Part shown: positions 48,201-60,373 of the stretch, piece by piece
Layout: each line of letters starts with the position of its first letter
Position numbering within the stretch: position 1 is the stretch's first letter
Program-made: the position numbers and the translations under genes
Source: Hibiscus mutabilis
Lineage: Eukaryota > Streptophyta > Magnoliopsida > Malvales > Malvaceae
Direction of reading: 5' to 3'
DNA: 64,000 nucleotides
NCBI GenBank assembly: GCA_019671005.1
Contig: CM033752.1
Coordinates: 10,974,001 to 11,038,000 of the forward strand
Notes under the pieces: generated by a model
The model's input: the letters and a program-made list of their open reading frames with translations, nothing else
The model's database searches: none
What the model was told of the DNA's origin: nothing

Positions 48201-51200
48201 CAAATTTTGATTTAATCTTAATTTTCGGCCATTTTGTTGAGTTTAAGGCGTGCATGTCTAAATGACCTTCATAGTGGACCTATTGGAATTTTAACTGAAT
48301 AAAAGTTTTGAAATTGAGTTTAAGCTATAGAATCATATTCAAAATCCCATAATCAAATATTTTAACACATAAATTTTGATTTAATCTTATTTTGTTGTCG
48401 TTTTGTTTGGTTTAAGGCATGCATATCGAAATGGGCTTTGTAGTGGACCCGTTGAAATTTTAACCGAGTAAAAAGTTTTGAAATTGAGGTTAAGCTATAT
48501 AATCATATTAAAAATCTCATAATAAAATGTATTAACTCATAAAATTGGATTTAATCTTGTTTTGTGGCCATTTTGTTTGGTTTAAGGCATGCATGTCTAA
48601 ATGGGCTTTATATTGGACCCGTTGGAATTTTAAGTGAGTAAAAAATTTTGAAATTGAGGTTAAGCTATATAATCATATTCAAAAGCTCATAATAAAATAT
48701 TTTAACTCATAAAATTTGATTTAATCTTATTTTGTGGCCGTTTTGTTGGGTTTAAGGCGTGCATGTCTAAATGGGCTTTACAGTGGACCCGTTGGAATTT
48801 TAACCGAGTAAAAATTTCTGAAAATGAGGTTAAGCTATATAATCATGTTCAAAACCCCATAAATAAATATATTAAGTCATAAAATATGATTTAATCTTAT
48901 TTTTGGGTGTTTTGTTGGGATTTAAGGTGTGCAAGTCTAAATGGGATTTGTAGTGGACTCGTTAGAATTTTAACCGAGTAAAATTTTTTAAAAATGATGT
49001 TAAGCTATATAATCATTTTCAAAAGCCCATAACTAAATATTTTAAGTAATAAAATTTGATTTAATATTATTTTTCGGCCATTTTGCTGGGGTTTAAGGAG
49101 TGCTTGTCTAAATAGGCTTACAATGGACCCGTTGGAATTTTAACCGAGTAAAAAGTTATAAAATGAAGGTTAAGCTGTATAATCATGTTCAAAAGCTCAT
49201 AACTAAATATTTCAAGTCATAAAATTTGATTTAATCTTATTTTTCGACTGTTTTGTTGGAGTTTATGACGTGCATGCCTAAATGGGCTTTACAGTGGTCT
49301 CGTTGGAAATCTAATCGAGTGAAAAGTTATAAAATTGAGGTTAAGCTATATAATCATTTTAAAAAGCCTATAATCAAATATTTTAACTCATAAAATTTGA
49401 TTTAATCTTATTTTGTGGTCATTTTATTGGGTTTAATGCATGCATGTCTATATGGGCTCTATAGTGGCCCCGTTGAAATTTTAACCTAGTAAAAAATTTG
49501 ACAATGAGGTTAAGCTATATAATCATGTTCAAAGCCCATAACTAAATATCTTAAGGCATAAAATAAAATTTAATCTTATTTTTGGGTTTTTTGGGGTTTA
49601 AGGTGTGTTTGTCTTAATGGGTTTTACAGTGGACCTATTGGAATTTTAACCGAGTAAAAAATTTTGAAATTAAGATTAAGCTGTATAATCATATTCCAAA
49701 TCCCATAATCCATTATTTTAACTCATAAAACTTGATTTAATCTTATTTTGTTGCCAATTTGATGGGTTTAAGGTGTGCATGTCTAAATGGACTTTATAAT
49801 TGACCAGTTGAAATTTTAACAGAGTAAAAAATTTTGAAAATGAGGCTAAGCTATATAATCATGCTCAAAAGCCCATAAATAAATATTTTAAGTTAAAAAA
49901 TGAGATTTAATCTTAATTTTGGGCATTTTGTTGCGGTTTAAGACGTGCATACCTAAATGGGCTTTAGAGTGGACTCGCTGGAATTTTAACCGAGTAAAAA
50001 GTTCTTAAATTAAGGTTAAGAAGTATAATCTTGTTCAAAACCCCATAACTAAATATTTTAAGTCATAAAATATGATTTAATCTTATTTTGTGGTCGTTTT
50101 ATTGGGTTTAAGGCATCCCTGTTTAAATGGGCTTCACAGTGGACCTGTTGGAATTTACACCGAGTAAAAAGTTTTGAAAATGAGGTTAAGCTATATAATC
50201 ATGTTCAAAATCCCATAACTAAATATCTTAAGTCATAAAATATGATTTAATCTTATTTTTGGACGTTTTGTTGGGGTTTAAGGCGTGCATGTCTAAATGG
50301 GCTTCACAGAGGAGTCGTTGGAATTTTAAAAGTGTAAAAAGTTCTAAAATTGGGATTAAACTGTATAATCTTGTACAAAAGCCAATAACTAAATATTTTA
50401 AGTCCTAAAATTTGATTTATTCTTATTTTTCGATCGATTTGTTGAGGTTTAAGGCGTGCATGCTTAAATGGCTTTTACAGTGGACCGGTTGGAATTTTAA
50501 CTGAGTAAAAAGTTTTAAAATTGAGGTTAAGATATACAATAATATTCCAAATCCCATAATCAAATATTTTAACTCATAAAATTTTATTTAATCTTATTTT
50601 GTGGTCGTTTTGTTGAGTTTAAGACGTGCATGCCTAAATGGGCTTTATAGTGGACAAGTTGGAATTTTAACCGAGAAAAAAATTTATGAAAATGAGGTTA
50701 AGCTATATAATCATGTTCAAAAGCCCGTATCTAAATATATTAAGTCCTAAAATATGATTTAATCTTATTTTAGGCATTTTGTTGTGGTTTAAGGCGTGCA
50801 TGTCTAAATGGGCTTTATAGTGGACTCGTAGGAATTTTAACAGAGTAAAAATTTATAAAAATGATGTTAATCTATATAATCAATTTAAAAAGCCCATAAA
50901 TAAATATTTTAAGTCATAAAATTTAATTTAATCTTATTTTTAGGATGTTTTGTTGGGGTTTAAGGCGTGCATGTCTAAATGGCTTTACAGTGGACCCTCT
51001 GGAATTATAACCTAGTAAAATGTTTTAATTCGAGGTTAAGCTATATAATCATATTAAAAAGCCCATAATCAAATATTTTAACTCATAAAATTTGATTTAA
51101 TCTTATTTTGTGGTCGTTTTGTTGGGTTTAAGGTGTGCATGTCTAAATGGGCTTCATAGTGGACCCGTTGGAATTTTAACTGTGTAAAAAGTTTTGAAAT

Positions 51201-51853
51201 TGAAGTTAATCTATATAATCATATTCAAATTCCCATGATCAAATATTTTAACTCATAAAGTTTGATTAAATTTTATTTTGTGGCTGTTTTATTGGGTTTA
51301 AGGCGTTTATGTCTAAAAGGGCTTTAGTGGGCTCGTTGGAATTTTAACTAAGTAAAAAAATTTGAAAATGCTGTTAAGCTAATAATTATATTCCATAGCC
51401 CATAATCAAATATTTTAACTCATAATTTGATTTGGTCATATTTTCTGGTCGTTTTGCTGGGTTTAAGGCGTGTATGTTTAAATGGGCTTTACAGTGGACC
51501 CGTTAGAATTTTAACCGTGTAAAATTTTTTGAAAATGAGGTTAAGATATATAATCATGTTCAAAATCTCGTAAATAAATATTTTACGTAAGAAAATGTGA
51601 TTTAATCTTATTTTTCGACCATTTTTTGGGGGTTTAAGACGTGCATGTCTAAATGGGCTTTACAGTGAACCCGTTGGAATTTTAAAAGAGTAAAAATTTC
51701 TGAAATTGAGGTTAAGCTATGTAATCATGTTCAAAAGCCTATAACTAAATAGTTTAAGTCATGAAATGTGATTTAATCTTATTTTTGGGCGTTTTGATGG
51801 TGCTTAAGGCGTGTATGTCTAAATAGGCTTTATAGTGGACTCGTTGGAATTTT
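45259..51853. repeat. 170-bp satellite array, block 5
   Basis: About 39 monomers of mixed type. Marker monomers such as agtcacaaattttgattt (45,496 and 48,195) followed by gagtttaagctatagaat show internal duplication of long blocks. About 49,430-51,804 is paralogous to 30,270-32,891. Near 47,948 there is an empty form of the LINE insertion site. Confidence 0.93.
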
Positions 51854-52125
51854 TGAAGAGAGGTGGGCCTCATTAAAAACCCCTCTAAAGTCACACAAAG
51901 CCAAGCACCTTGGGTGACCGCTTATGGGGAAAAGAGTACCTGAATATATTAATCATGGTGAGATAAAATATCACTAGTTACAATCGTATGCAGAAAATTG
52001 GGATAGTTCGCACCGAAATAGGTGGACGACATAGATCTCAATGCCCTAGAGGCAAGAGTATGGGCAACAGAAATCACCTCCCTATGTACAAATTTTATAA
52101 TAAAATTTCCTACATAATCTTGTTC
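51854..52125 (-). mobile_element. 5'-truncated LINE, 3' end only (fragment B)
   Basis: Nearly the same sequence and exactly the same breakpoints as fragment A. The satellite on both sides also matches the surroundings of fragment A in order and in private variants. It is therefore a duplicate of one insertion event, not a second insertion. The offset is about 6867 bp. Confidence 0.82.
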
Positions 52126-54312
52126 GAAAAGTTCTGAAATTGAGGTTAATCAGTATAATCTTGTTCAAAAGCACATAACTAAATATTTTAAGTCATAAAA
52201 TTTGATTGATTCTTATTTTTTGGCCGTTTTGTTGGGGTTTAAGGCGTGCATGTCTAAATGGGCTTTACATTGGACTCATTGGAATTTTAACTGAGTAAAA
52301 AGTTCTATAATTAAGGTTAAGCTGTATAATCATCTTCAAAATCCCATAAATAATATTTTAAGTCACAAGTTTTGATTTAATCTTAACTCTCGGCCATTTT
52401 ATTGGGTTTAGGCGTACATATCTAAATGGGCTTCATAGTGGAATAATTGGAATTTTAACCGAATAAAAGTTTTGAAATTGAGCTTAAGCTATAGAATTAT
52501 ATTCGAAGCCCATAATCAAATATTTAATTTGATTAAATATTATTTTGTTGTGGTTTTGTTGGGTTTAAGGCACACATGTCTAAACGGTGTTTGTAGTGGA
52601 CCCGTTGGAATTTTAACCGAGTAAAAAATTTTGAAATTGAGGTTAAGCTATATAATCATATTCAAAAGCCCATAATCAAATATTTTAACTCATAAAACTT
52701 GATTTAATCTTATTTTTTGGTCGTTTTGTTAGGTTTAAGGCGTGCTTGTCTAAATGGGCTTCATAATGGACCCGTTGGAATTTTCATCGAGTAAAAATCT
52801 CTAAAAATGAGGTTAAGCTATATAATCATGTGCAAAACCCCATAACTAAATATCTTAAGTCATAAAATATGATTATTCTTATTTTTGGGCCTTTTGTTGG
52901 GGTTTAAGGTGTGCATGTCTAAATGGGATTTACAGTGGACTCATTGGCATTTTAACCGAGTAAAAATTTCTAAAAATGATGTTAAGCTATATAATCATTT
53001 TAAAAAGCCCATAACTAAATATTTTAAGTCATAAAATTTGATTTAATCTTATTTTTTGGCAGTTTTGTTCTAGTTTAAGGCGTGCATGTCTTAATGGGCT
53101 TTACAGTGGACCCGTTGGAATTTTAGCCGAGTAAAAAGTTATAAAATTGAGGTTAAGCTGTATAATCATGTTCAAAAGCCCATAACTAAATATTTTAAGT
53201 CATAAAAATTGATTTAATATTATTTTTTGTCCGTTTTGTTGGGGTTTAAGACGTGCATGTCTAAATGAGCTTTGTAGTGGACACATTGGAATTTTAACCG
53301 AGTAAAAAGTTTTGAAATTGAGGTTAAGCTACATAATCATATTACAAAGCCCATAATCAAATATTTTAACTCATATAATTTGATTTAATATTATTTTGTG
53401 GTCGTTTTGTTGGGTTTAAGACGGGCATGTCTAAATGGGCTTTATAGTGGACACGTTGGAATTTTAACCGAGTAAAAATTTCTAAAAATGAGGTTTAGCT
53501 ATGAAATCATGTTCAAAAGCCCATAAATAAATATTTTAAGTCATAAAATATGTTTTAATTTTATTTTTGGGAATTTTGTTGCGGTTTAAGTCGTGCATGT
53601 CTAAGTGGGCTTTACAGTGGACTCGTTTGAATTTTAACCGAGTAAAAAGTTTTAAACTTGAGGTTATGCAGTATAATCTTGTTCAAAACCCCATAACTAA
53701 ATATTTTAAGTCATAAAATATGATTTAATCTTATTTTGTGGTCGTTTTATTGGGCTTAAAGCATGCATGTCTAAATGGGCTTCACAGTGGATCCTTTGGA
53801 ATTTTAACCTAGTAAAAAGTTTTGAAGATATATAATAATATTCCAAAGCCCATAATCAAATATTTTAACTCATAAAATTTGATTTAATCTTATTTTGTGG
53901 TCATTTTGTTGGGTTTAAGATGTGCATCTCTAAATGCGCTTTACAGTGGACCCGTTGGAATTTTAACCAAGCAAAAATTTATGAAAATGAGGTTAAGCTG
54001 TATAATCATGTTTAAAAGCCCATAACTAAATATCTTAAGTCATAAAATATGATTTAATCTTATTTTGGGCATTTTGTTGTGGTTTAAGGCATGCATGTCT
54101 AAATAGGCTTTACAGTGGACTCGTTGGAATTTTAACCGAGTAAAATTTTCTAAAAATGATGTTAAGCTATATAATCATTTTCAAAAGCCCATAAATAAAT
54201 ATTTTAAGTCATTATATTTGATTTAATCTTATTTTTCGACCGTTTTGTTGGGGTTTAAGGCTTGCATGTCTAAATTAACTGAGTAAAAAGTTTTGAAATT
54301 GAGGTTAAGCTA
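52126..54312. repeat. 170-bp satellite array, block 6
   Basis: About 13 monomers, paralogous to 45,259-47,440. Shared private features include a monomer lacking taactcataaa (atatttaatttgatt at about 45,655 and 52,522) and the gttctagtttaagg variant. The block stops at the second ORF1-only element. Confidence 0.93.
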
Positions 54313-56876
54313 TATTTTTTTGATCGATAAGTATGGCTTTATTGAAAGGATAAACCATACAAAATACTATTATGTGCCTCATTAAAAAACCCTAATCCTA
54401 GTCGGAGGAAAAGAGAACACATAACGGTAAGAGGAACAAAACTGAACAAAACAGGATGAAAACATAAGCCAACCACAAAAGAACTCGTAGAACAACAGAA
54501 GCACAAAATGCATCAAAATCGCAAGACCAAGATAAAAAACGCCGTGAACAATGCTCCCACAACAAAACTCAATAGATCGCAACCATAGAAACCGACTCCA
54601 CGATAACTAAATACCACGACGCCAACTCTATCCTGCTATAACGCCAAATCTTGTACCCCCTTATGATACCAAAGCTGTGTGATACCATAATTAAAAACAT
54701 TTTCTACAAAAATTCTGCACAATCTTCCTATATGCATGTCCATTCCTCGCCAAAACAAGTCACAAGCTCTTATTTGTCACCAAGATTAGCAAGACATAGA
54801 GATAATCCACCAATCCCAGATAACTAAGGACAAACTACTACATATCCCCCGAACCCAAACAAGTGAAAGCTTTACCAACAACCGAAATATCCCCTACAAC
54901 CATGCTAAACACAAAACACCATAAATCTTCGCCTATGAGAAGAGTATCCAAACCTTTCTACGGCAGCTGTCATCACATTTAAAACGCCCCCATACAAATC
55001 ATAATCTCCTACTCCAGAGACAACTCCCGAAGCAATGCCCATATAATAACAGTTAAACATACACAGCAAAAGAAAAAACTCAATTCATCAAACAAGGCCA
55101 AATCTCATGAAGCTACATACCTTGTATATAAATAAAACGATGTAAACCAGGAAAACCACGTTGCCATGGTGCTGTCGAAGACCATGGCAACACCCACATC
55201 ACATGTCACTATTGTGCCTTCTCTCGCGCTTCTATTAGACGTGCAATATCTTTGATTATTTCTTTTTCGTTGCCTATAGTCAATGCTCCTACCAATTTCC
55301 CAAGAGCCAAAGTTTCTTGCGCCTCATGCAGGATAACCTTTTTTTCGATGCATAAAATCAAAATCGGAAAGAGAACCATTAGCCAAGTCTTGAGGGTCCT
55401 TTGATTGTTTTCTAGGTCTGCCACGTCCTCTTTTTCTTAGTTTTCCTTCAGCCTCCAATTTTTCCTTTGCCTATAAGAAACTAAAGACTATATCAGACAT
55501 GCTCCTTACCCTTCTATTTACACCATCATGAGTAATAATCTCATATTGAAATACCTGTGCGTTCCTGTAGAGTGGTCCATCTTCCTTAATGTGGTACGGA
55601 CTCGCAGACGTTGTCCCAAGAACACACTCGCTCACATCCATAACTCATTGATTTACAGCAGCTTCCTGCTCAACCATTCCTATCTGCTCACCGGATATCT
55701 CAACCCCTACCTTTGTAGATACCTCATCTACCCACAGGTCCACCTTGCGCATTTCCTCTAACATATATCCTAGCAAAATTATATTAGCCGATATGGACTC
55801 TGGCATAAATGTCTCCCCTGGATTCGAGGCGCCATCATTCGCCTCCTTTTGTGGAGTAGTATCTAAAAGAGTTGCATCTCTAATATTCTCTACATCAGTC
55901 TATTTTTCATTTCCAGTAGCAGACTTGGAACTCTCCTCATCCAAATCACTTCTATTTTCATTTAGTATATCTTGGTTTGATTCCCTCTATGCTTCAACTT
56001 CGTGGACTCTAATCGAAAAGACTCTACCATCCACTACCAAATCAATGGACTCCTCTAACTTATTTAGATTCACTGTGTTGATTAGGATTTGACTGCTTTC
56101 AAAGGAAGAAGGCATTTGTGTACAATCTGCAAGTCGAATTAACGATCCCCATAGCTGCGCAATAGACTCAAAAGATTGATATGACCAAGCATGAACTAGA
56201 ATTCCAGTTATAGATAGCCATACCCTCCTTGAATCCATTTTAATCTCAGGTGGCCACTCTTTTATATCGAAAAACCATCTCCCTATATCATTGAATCCAA
56301 GCAATCGTTCCTTCACAATCGGGTCATCACATCTTATGAGGATCTTTGAGCCCACTAGGTGCAACATTGAAAAACCACCTAAACCTACCTGATTTAATTC
56401 AGCCACCAAATCTACAACAGAGTCCTTCCAAGTTGTCCAACATACCATGCAATTTTGTAGCACCGCCTAATTATTTTTCTCAATGGAACCAATAACCCTT
56501 CGATTAGGCTGTTCAAGGTTATTGAACACCTTGTTCTTTTACATCCCTCTTCCTCCTCCAAAAAGAGTCGCGAGCGCTTACTTTTACCCAAAAGACATTG
56601 ATCAGTGATCTGTGTAACCAAAATCCATCAAGCCTCTCAATCACCCTCAAAATATTGTTCCTATTAGCCATTCTCACAAAACCAAAGTGTGATCGTCGGC
56701 CGCTCTCTTATTTGGAATAAACTCATCAACAACTATGCCATGGCGATCAAACGCTTGCTAAAGTCCTTTCCAATGAAATCGCAGAGGGATATTACCCACG
56801 AAACAAGTCTAAGCCCGCTGGTGATGAACATCTGCTCTTTCTCTCGCCATTTCCCTTTTTACTCAATGTTAAGCTA
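54304..56876 (-). mobile_element. LINE-derived element with ORF1 only, copy 2 (with target duplication)
   Basis: Same structure as the element at 25.2 kb: 3' tail, then ORF1, with no ORF2 between. It is flanked by gttaagcta at 54,304-54,312 and 56,868-56,876. The flanks differ from those of copy 1, so the two are separate insertions. The 5' ends of both lie within about 20 bp of the ORF1 ATG, and the 3' ends are at the same base, so neither is a random truncation. Confidence 0.83.
55209..56850 (-). pseudogene. LINE ORF1 protein, RRM type, degenerate (copy 2)
   Basis: The ATG at 56,850 (MARERADVHHQR) leads into an RRM with TCFVGNIPLRFHW and stops before and after it. The DUF4283-like part is at 56463-55987 (SITGILVHAWSYQSFESIAQLWG, here shortened to the motif SITGILVHAW, then VDGRVFSIRV). 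The basic C-terminus is at 55424-55209, ending EKEIIKDIARLIEAREKAQ. It is more damaged than copy 1, with several frameshifts and stops. Confidence 0.7.
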
Positions 56877-57512
56877 ATCATATTGAAAAGCCCATAATCA
56901 AATATTTTAACTCATAAATTTTGATTTAATCTTATTTTGTGGCCGTTTTGTTGGGTTTAAGGCGTGCATGTCTAAATGGGCTTCATAGTGGACCCGTTGG
57001 AATTTTAACTGAGTAAAATGTTTTGAAAATGCTGTTAAGCTATATAATTATATTCCATAGTCCATAATCTAATATTTTAACTCATCAAATTTGATTTAAT
57101 CTTATTTTGTGGTCGTTTTGTTGGGTTTAAGACATGTTTAAATGGGCTTTACAGTGGACCCGTTGGAATTTTAACTGTGTAAAAAATTCTAAAAATGAGG
57201 TTAAGATATATAATCATGTTCAAAATCCCATAACTAAATATTTTAAGTCATAAAATGTGATTTAATCTTATTTTTCTGCCATTTTTGGGGGGTTAAGGTG
57301 TGCATGTCTAAATGGGCGTTATAGTGGACCTGTTGGAATTTGAATAGAGTAAAAAAATTTGAAATTAAGGTTAAGCTATATAATCATGTTCAAAAGCCTA
57401 TAACTAAATATTTTAAGTCATAAAATGTGATTTAATCTTATTTTTGGGCGTTTTGATGGGGTTTAAGGAGTGCATGTCTAAATGGGCTTTATAGTGGACT
57501 CGTTGGAATTTT
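56877..57512. repeat. 170-bp satellite array, block 7
   Basis: About 3.7 monomers, paralogous to 51,350-51,853 and to 32,440-32,891. Shared private variants include gaaaatgctgttaagc and gttttgatgg. The block ends at GGAATTTT, where the long LINE is inserted. Confidence 0.92.
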
Positions 57513-57647
57513 TGAAGGAAAGGCGGGCTTCATTAAAAACCCCTCTAACTCACATATGGCCATGAGGCCCCCAGTGAGCACCTATGGGGAAAAGAGTACC
57601 CAAATATATTAACTTGGATGAGAATGGATCTCATTAGTTACAACTGA
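57513..57647 (-). other. 3' UTR of LINE C
   Basis: It contains GGGTACTCTTTTCCCC and ends TTTTTAATGAAGCCC then CCTTTCCTTC and a short A-run on the minus strand. It is clearly related to the 3' ends of fragments A and B but more diverged from them than the flanking satellite is. Confidence 0.7.
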
Positions 57648-58073
57648 TTAAAGATAATCAGGATAATCCGAATTGAAGAAGATAGATGACATAGTCCATA
57701 AAGCCCTAGAAGCAAGAGTGCGGGCAACTGTGTTTATCGTCCTATGAATAAAACGAACACTAAAGTCATTTGCATCGGCAAGCAAAAGGCAAGAATGCTC
57801 AATAATAATGCTTAGAATAGATAAATCATTACATTTCTGATTAATTTTATTAGCAACTATAGCTGAGTCTGTCTCAATAACTAGCCTGGACCATCCGCGA
57901 TCACAACCCAAAAGAATACCTGGAATGACAGCTTGTGCTTCAGCAGAGGTAGCATCCGTATTGGAATCCAAAGTATGAGCAAGACCACCTATGGCAGCTC
58001 CGCTAGAATCGCGTGCTACAACTCCCACGGAAGCAGTGTTGGTTAGAGGATCAAAAGCCCCATCTACGTTCAT
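57648..58073 (-). pseudogene. LINE C RNase H domain (RVT_3 type)
   Basis: An open frame of 141 codons: MNVDGAFDPL (first Asp), VVARDSSGAAIGGLAH, AEAQAVIPGI (Glu), LVIETDSAIVANKINQ (Asp), then HRTINTVARTLASRAL, where many family members have VAD. It is the same domain as the fragment captured in the composite satellite (IDGAF, AELQAV, IETDTTIV), though from a diverged family. It would degrade RNA in the hybrid. Confidence 0.85.
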
Positions 58074-58121
58074 CTTTAAGTATCCTGCCAGGGATGGCTT
58101 CCATCGCGGGCGTGTAAAGGT

Positions 58122-59116
58122 CTATTCTGTGGTCGGCCTCGGGGTGGAGCTGGTTGACATAGCCATTGCATAGTCACGAAGGATACCTTGTGAGTTAATA
58201 ACCGTAAGCCAATGAGGCTGGAGTTGACGATTGTGTACCCAATCATTACGCCTATTCCATAGGTTCCAGAGAATCGTTAGAAGAAGCAAAAAGGATTGGA
58301 ACGACAGACAGGCAGCCCCTTCCTCAAGCCAAGATAAAATTGAATTTGTAGGGCTGTAAATGAGGGAATTTGGCATGCATGCTAGGCGTAGTGCCTCAGT
58401 GGCACCTGGGCAGTCACGTAAAGCATGAATCGTGGTTTTTGGGCCCAATTGGGAAAGCGGACAGAGTCCAGTGGCGATAGTCGTAGTTTGGAGCCTGTGC
58501 CCAGTCGGGAGGGCATCATGGTGGCCCACCCACCATCCAAAAGAATGAATCTTGGGTAGGATCGATAGTTTGGATATAACTTTCCAAATGCGTGAAGGCT
58601 TGTTGACGGGAGCAGGCAGTTATTGTAGGTACAAGTATTCGGATCGAACTGAGTAGATACCAGAGTCATGATTCTCCCATAGGATAGTGTCATGGAGGTC
58701 ATTGATAATTGGAACGCTTAGGACTGTGCTTGCATCATCCCTATCAAAGTAGAGACAAACTTTAGTCTCATCCCATTGGGGTTGCCCCGATATCATGAAG
58801 TCGCAACATCTAACAGGAAGTTCATTGTTATCCTCATACTCACTGTACAAACTGATAGCAGACGCACCCCCCAATTGTCAGAGTGCACCCATATTTTACT
58901 GTTCACTCCTGGTCTCTTAAAGAATCCAAGACGAAGTTGCATCATTGCCTGTTGGATTCCTTTCCATGCAAAGGAATCCTTTTTATCAGATTTCGCCTCA
59001 AGTATATTCCCAGATGAAAAGTATTTTCCTTTATATATCTTAGATAGAAGAGAATTTGGCTTAGTTATGATGCGCCAAATTTGCTTCCCAAGAAAGGCGA
59101 TGTTAAAGAGATGCAT
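58122..59116 (-). pseudogene. LINE C connecting region and zf-RVT-like domain, second copy
   Basis: 59116-58793 gives FNIAFLGKQIWRI, LLSKIYKGKYF and SFAWKGIQQA, the region after RT. In other frames 58874-58122 gives DTILWENHDSGIYSVRS, then TGHRLQTTTIATGLCPL and a NRRNDWVHN end. Frame changes occur near 58,800, 58,620 and 58,400. The domain is found in plant LINE ORF2 between RT and RNase H. Confidence 0.8.
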
Positions 59117-59218
59117 GTCTCAGAAGCCAATGCCTCCTGCAGACTTTGGTGAGCAAATAGTGTCCCAAGAGATCAGAGGCCAACCTCGTTTATTGTTCTT
59201 TCTGGACCACTAATAACG

Positions 59219-59902
59219 TCAGACAGACTTCGTCATGTCATCAATTATATTTTGAGGAAGTAGGTAACAAGACATCACATATTGTGGTAAAGATTGGATC
59301 ACAGACTTAATAAAAACCTCTCGACCACTGTACGAAAGGAGGTGTTTGTCCCAATTAGACATACGTGAGTTCACCTTATCCCTAGCAAAACCTAGTGATG
59401 CAGTTTTATTTTTTCGGATCAGAAGTAGAACTCCAAGGTAGATCCCTAGGTCATCCACTTCACGAACTCAAAGAATATCATGGACTGGCTACTTATGTTT
59501 AGGAAAAGTTCTTGGACTAAAAAAGATCGTTGATTTTTCAAAGTTTACTGCTTGACAAGAGGAAGATGCATATAGTTGTAGAATATCTTTTAAATGAGTG
59601 GCCTTTGTAGTGTCGTTACCGATAAACACTATGCTATCACCAGCAAAAAGTAGGTGATTCACACGAGGCCTATGACGGCTAGAACAAAGGTCCGAGAGTC
59701 GCCCTGCTTGTTGCTCAGCAAGAAGGGTAGCCGATAGCCTTTGAGTGCAGATAAAGAATAAGAAAGGTGAAAGAGGGTCACCCTGTCTTAAGCCATGTTG
59801 GGGGTAGAACACTAGCGAGAGTGAAATGTTTACTCGTGTAGTAAAGGAAACAGTTGAGACACATCTCATGATGATATCAACCCAAGATTTTGTGAATCCC
59901 AT
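59219..59902 (-). pseudogene. LINE C reverse transcriptase, partial second copy (catalytic motif changed)
   Basis: 59902-59489 starts at GFTKSWVDIIMRCVS and includes GLRQGDPLSPFLF and NHLLFAGDSIVF. The catalytic FADD motif has become FAGD. 59458-59219 continues with LGVLLLIRKN and LLSYSGREVFIKSV. It lacks the N-terminal RT motifs, which are only in the upstream copy. Confidence 0.85.
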
Positions 59903-59920
59903 CTAAATCTTAATCCGATG

Positions 59921-60320
59921 GTAGGGCTGTAAATGAGTGAATTTGGCATGCATACTAGGCGTAGTGCCTCGGTGGCACCTGGGCAGTCACGTAAAGCATG
60001 AATTGTGGTTTTTGGGCACATTCAGCAATGAATAGAGTTCGGGGGCAATAGCCGCAGAATGGAGCCTATGCCCAGTCGGGAGGGCATCATGATCCACCCG
60101 CCATCCAGAAGAACGAATCTTTAGTAGGATCGACAGTTTGGATATAACTTTCCAAATGCGTGAAGGCTTATTGATGGGAGCAGGCGGTCGTTGTAGGTAT
60201 AAGTATCCACATCGAACTGAGTAGATACCAGAGTCATGATTCTCCCATAGGATAGTGTCATGGAGGTCATTGATAATTGGAACGCTTAGGACTATGCTCA
60301 TACTCGCCATACAAATTGAG
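59921..60320 (-). pseudogene. LINE C zf-RVT-like domain, first (deleted) copy
   Basis: 60310-59987 repeats DTILWENHDSGIYSVR, KPSRIWKVISKL and DHDALPTGHRL of the other copy. It joins upstream to the RT end near 60,325 with the connecting region missing. Short matches (atactc, and cagac/agac) lie at the deletion edges when compared with 58,722-59,225. Its downstream junction at 59,921 (ggtagggctg) marks the tandem duplication breakpoint. Confidence 0.8.
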
Positions 60321-60373
60321 AGCAGACTTCGTCATGTCATCGATTATATTTTGAGGAAAAAGGTCACAAGACA

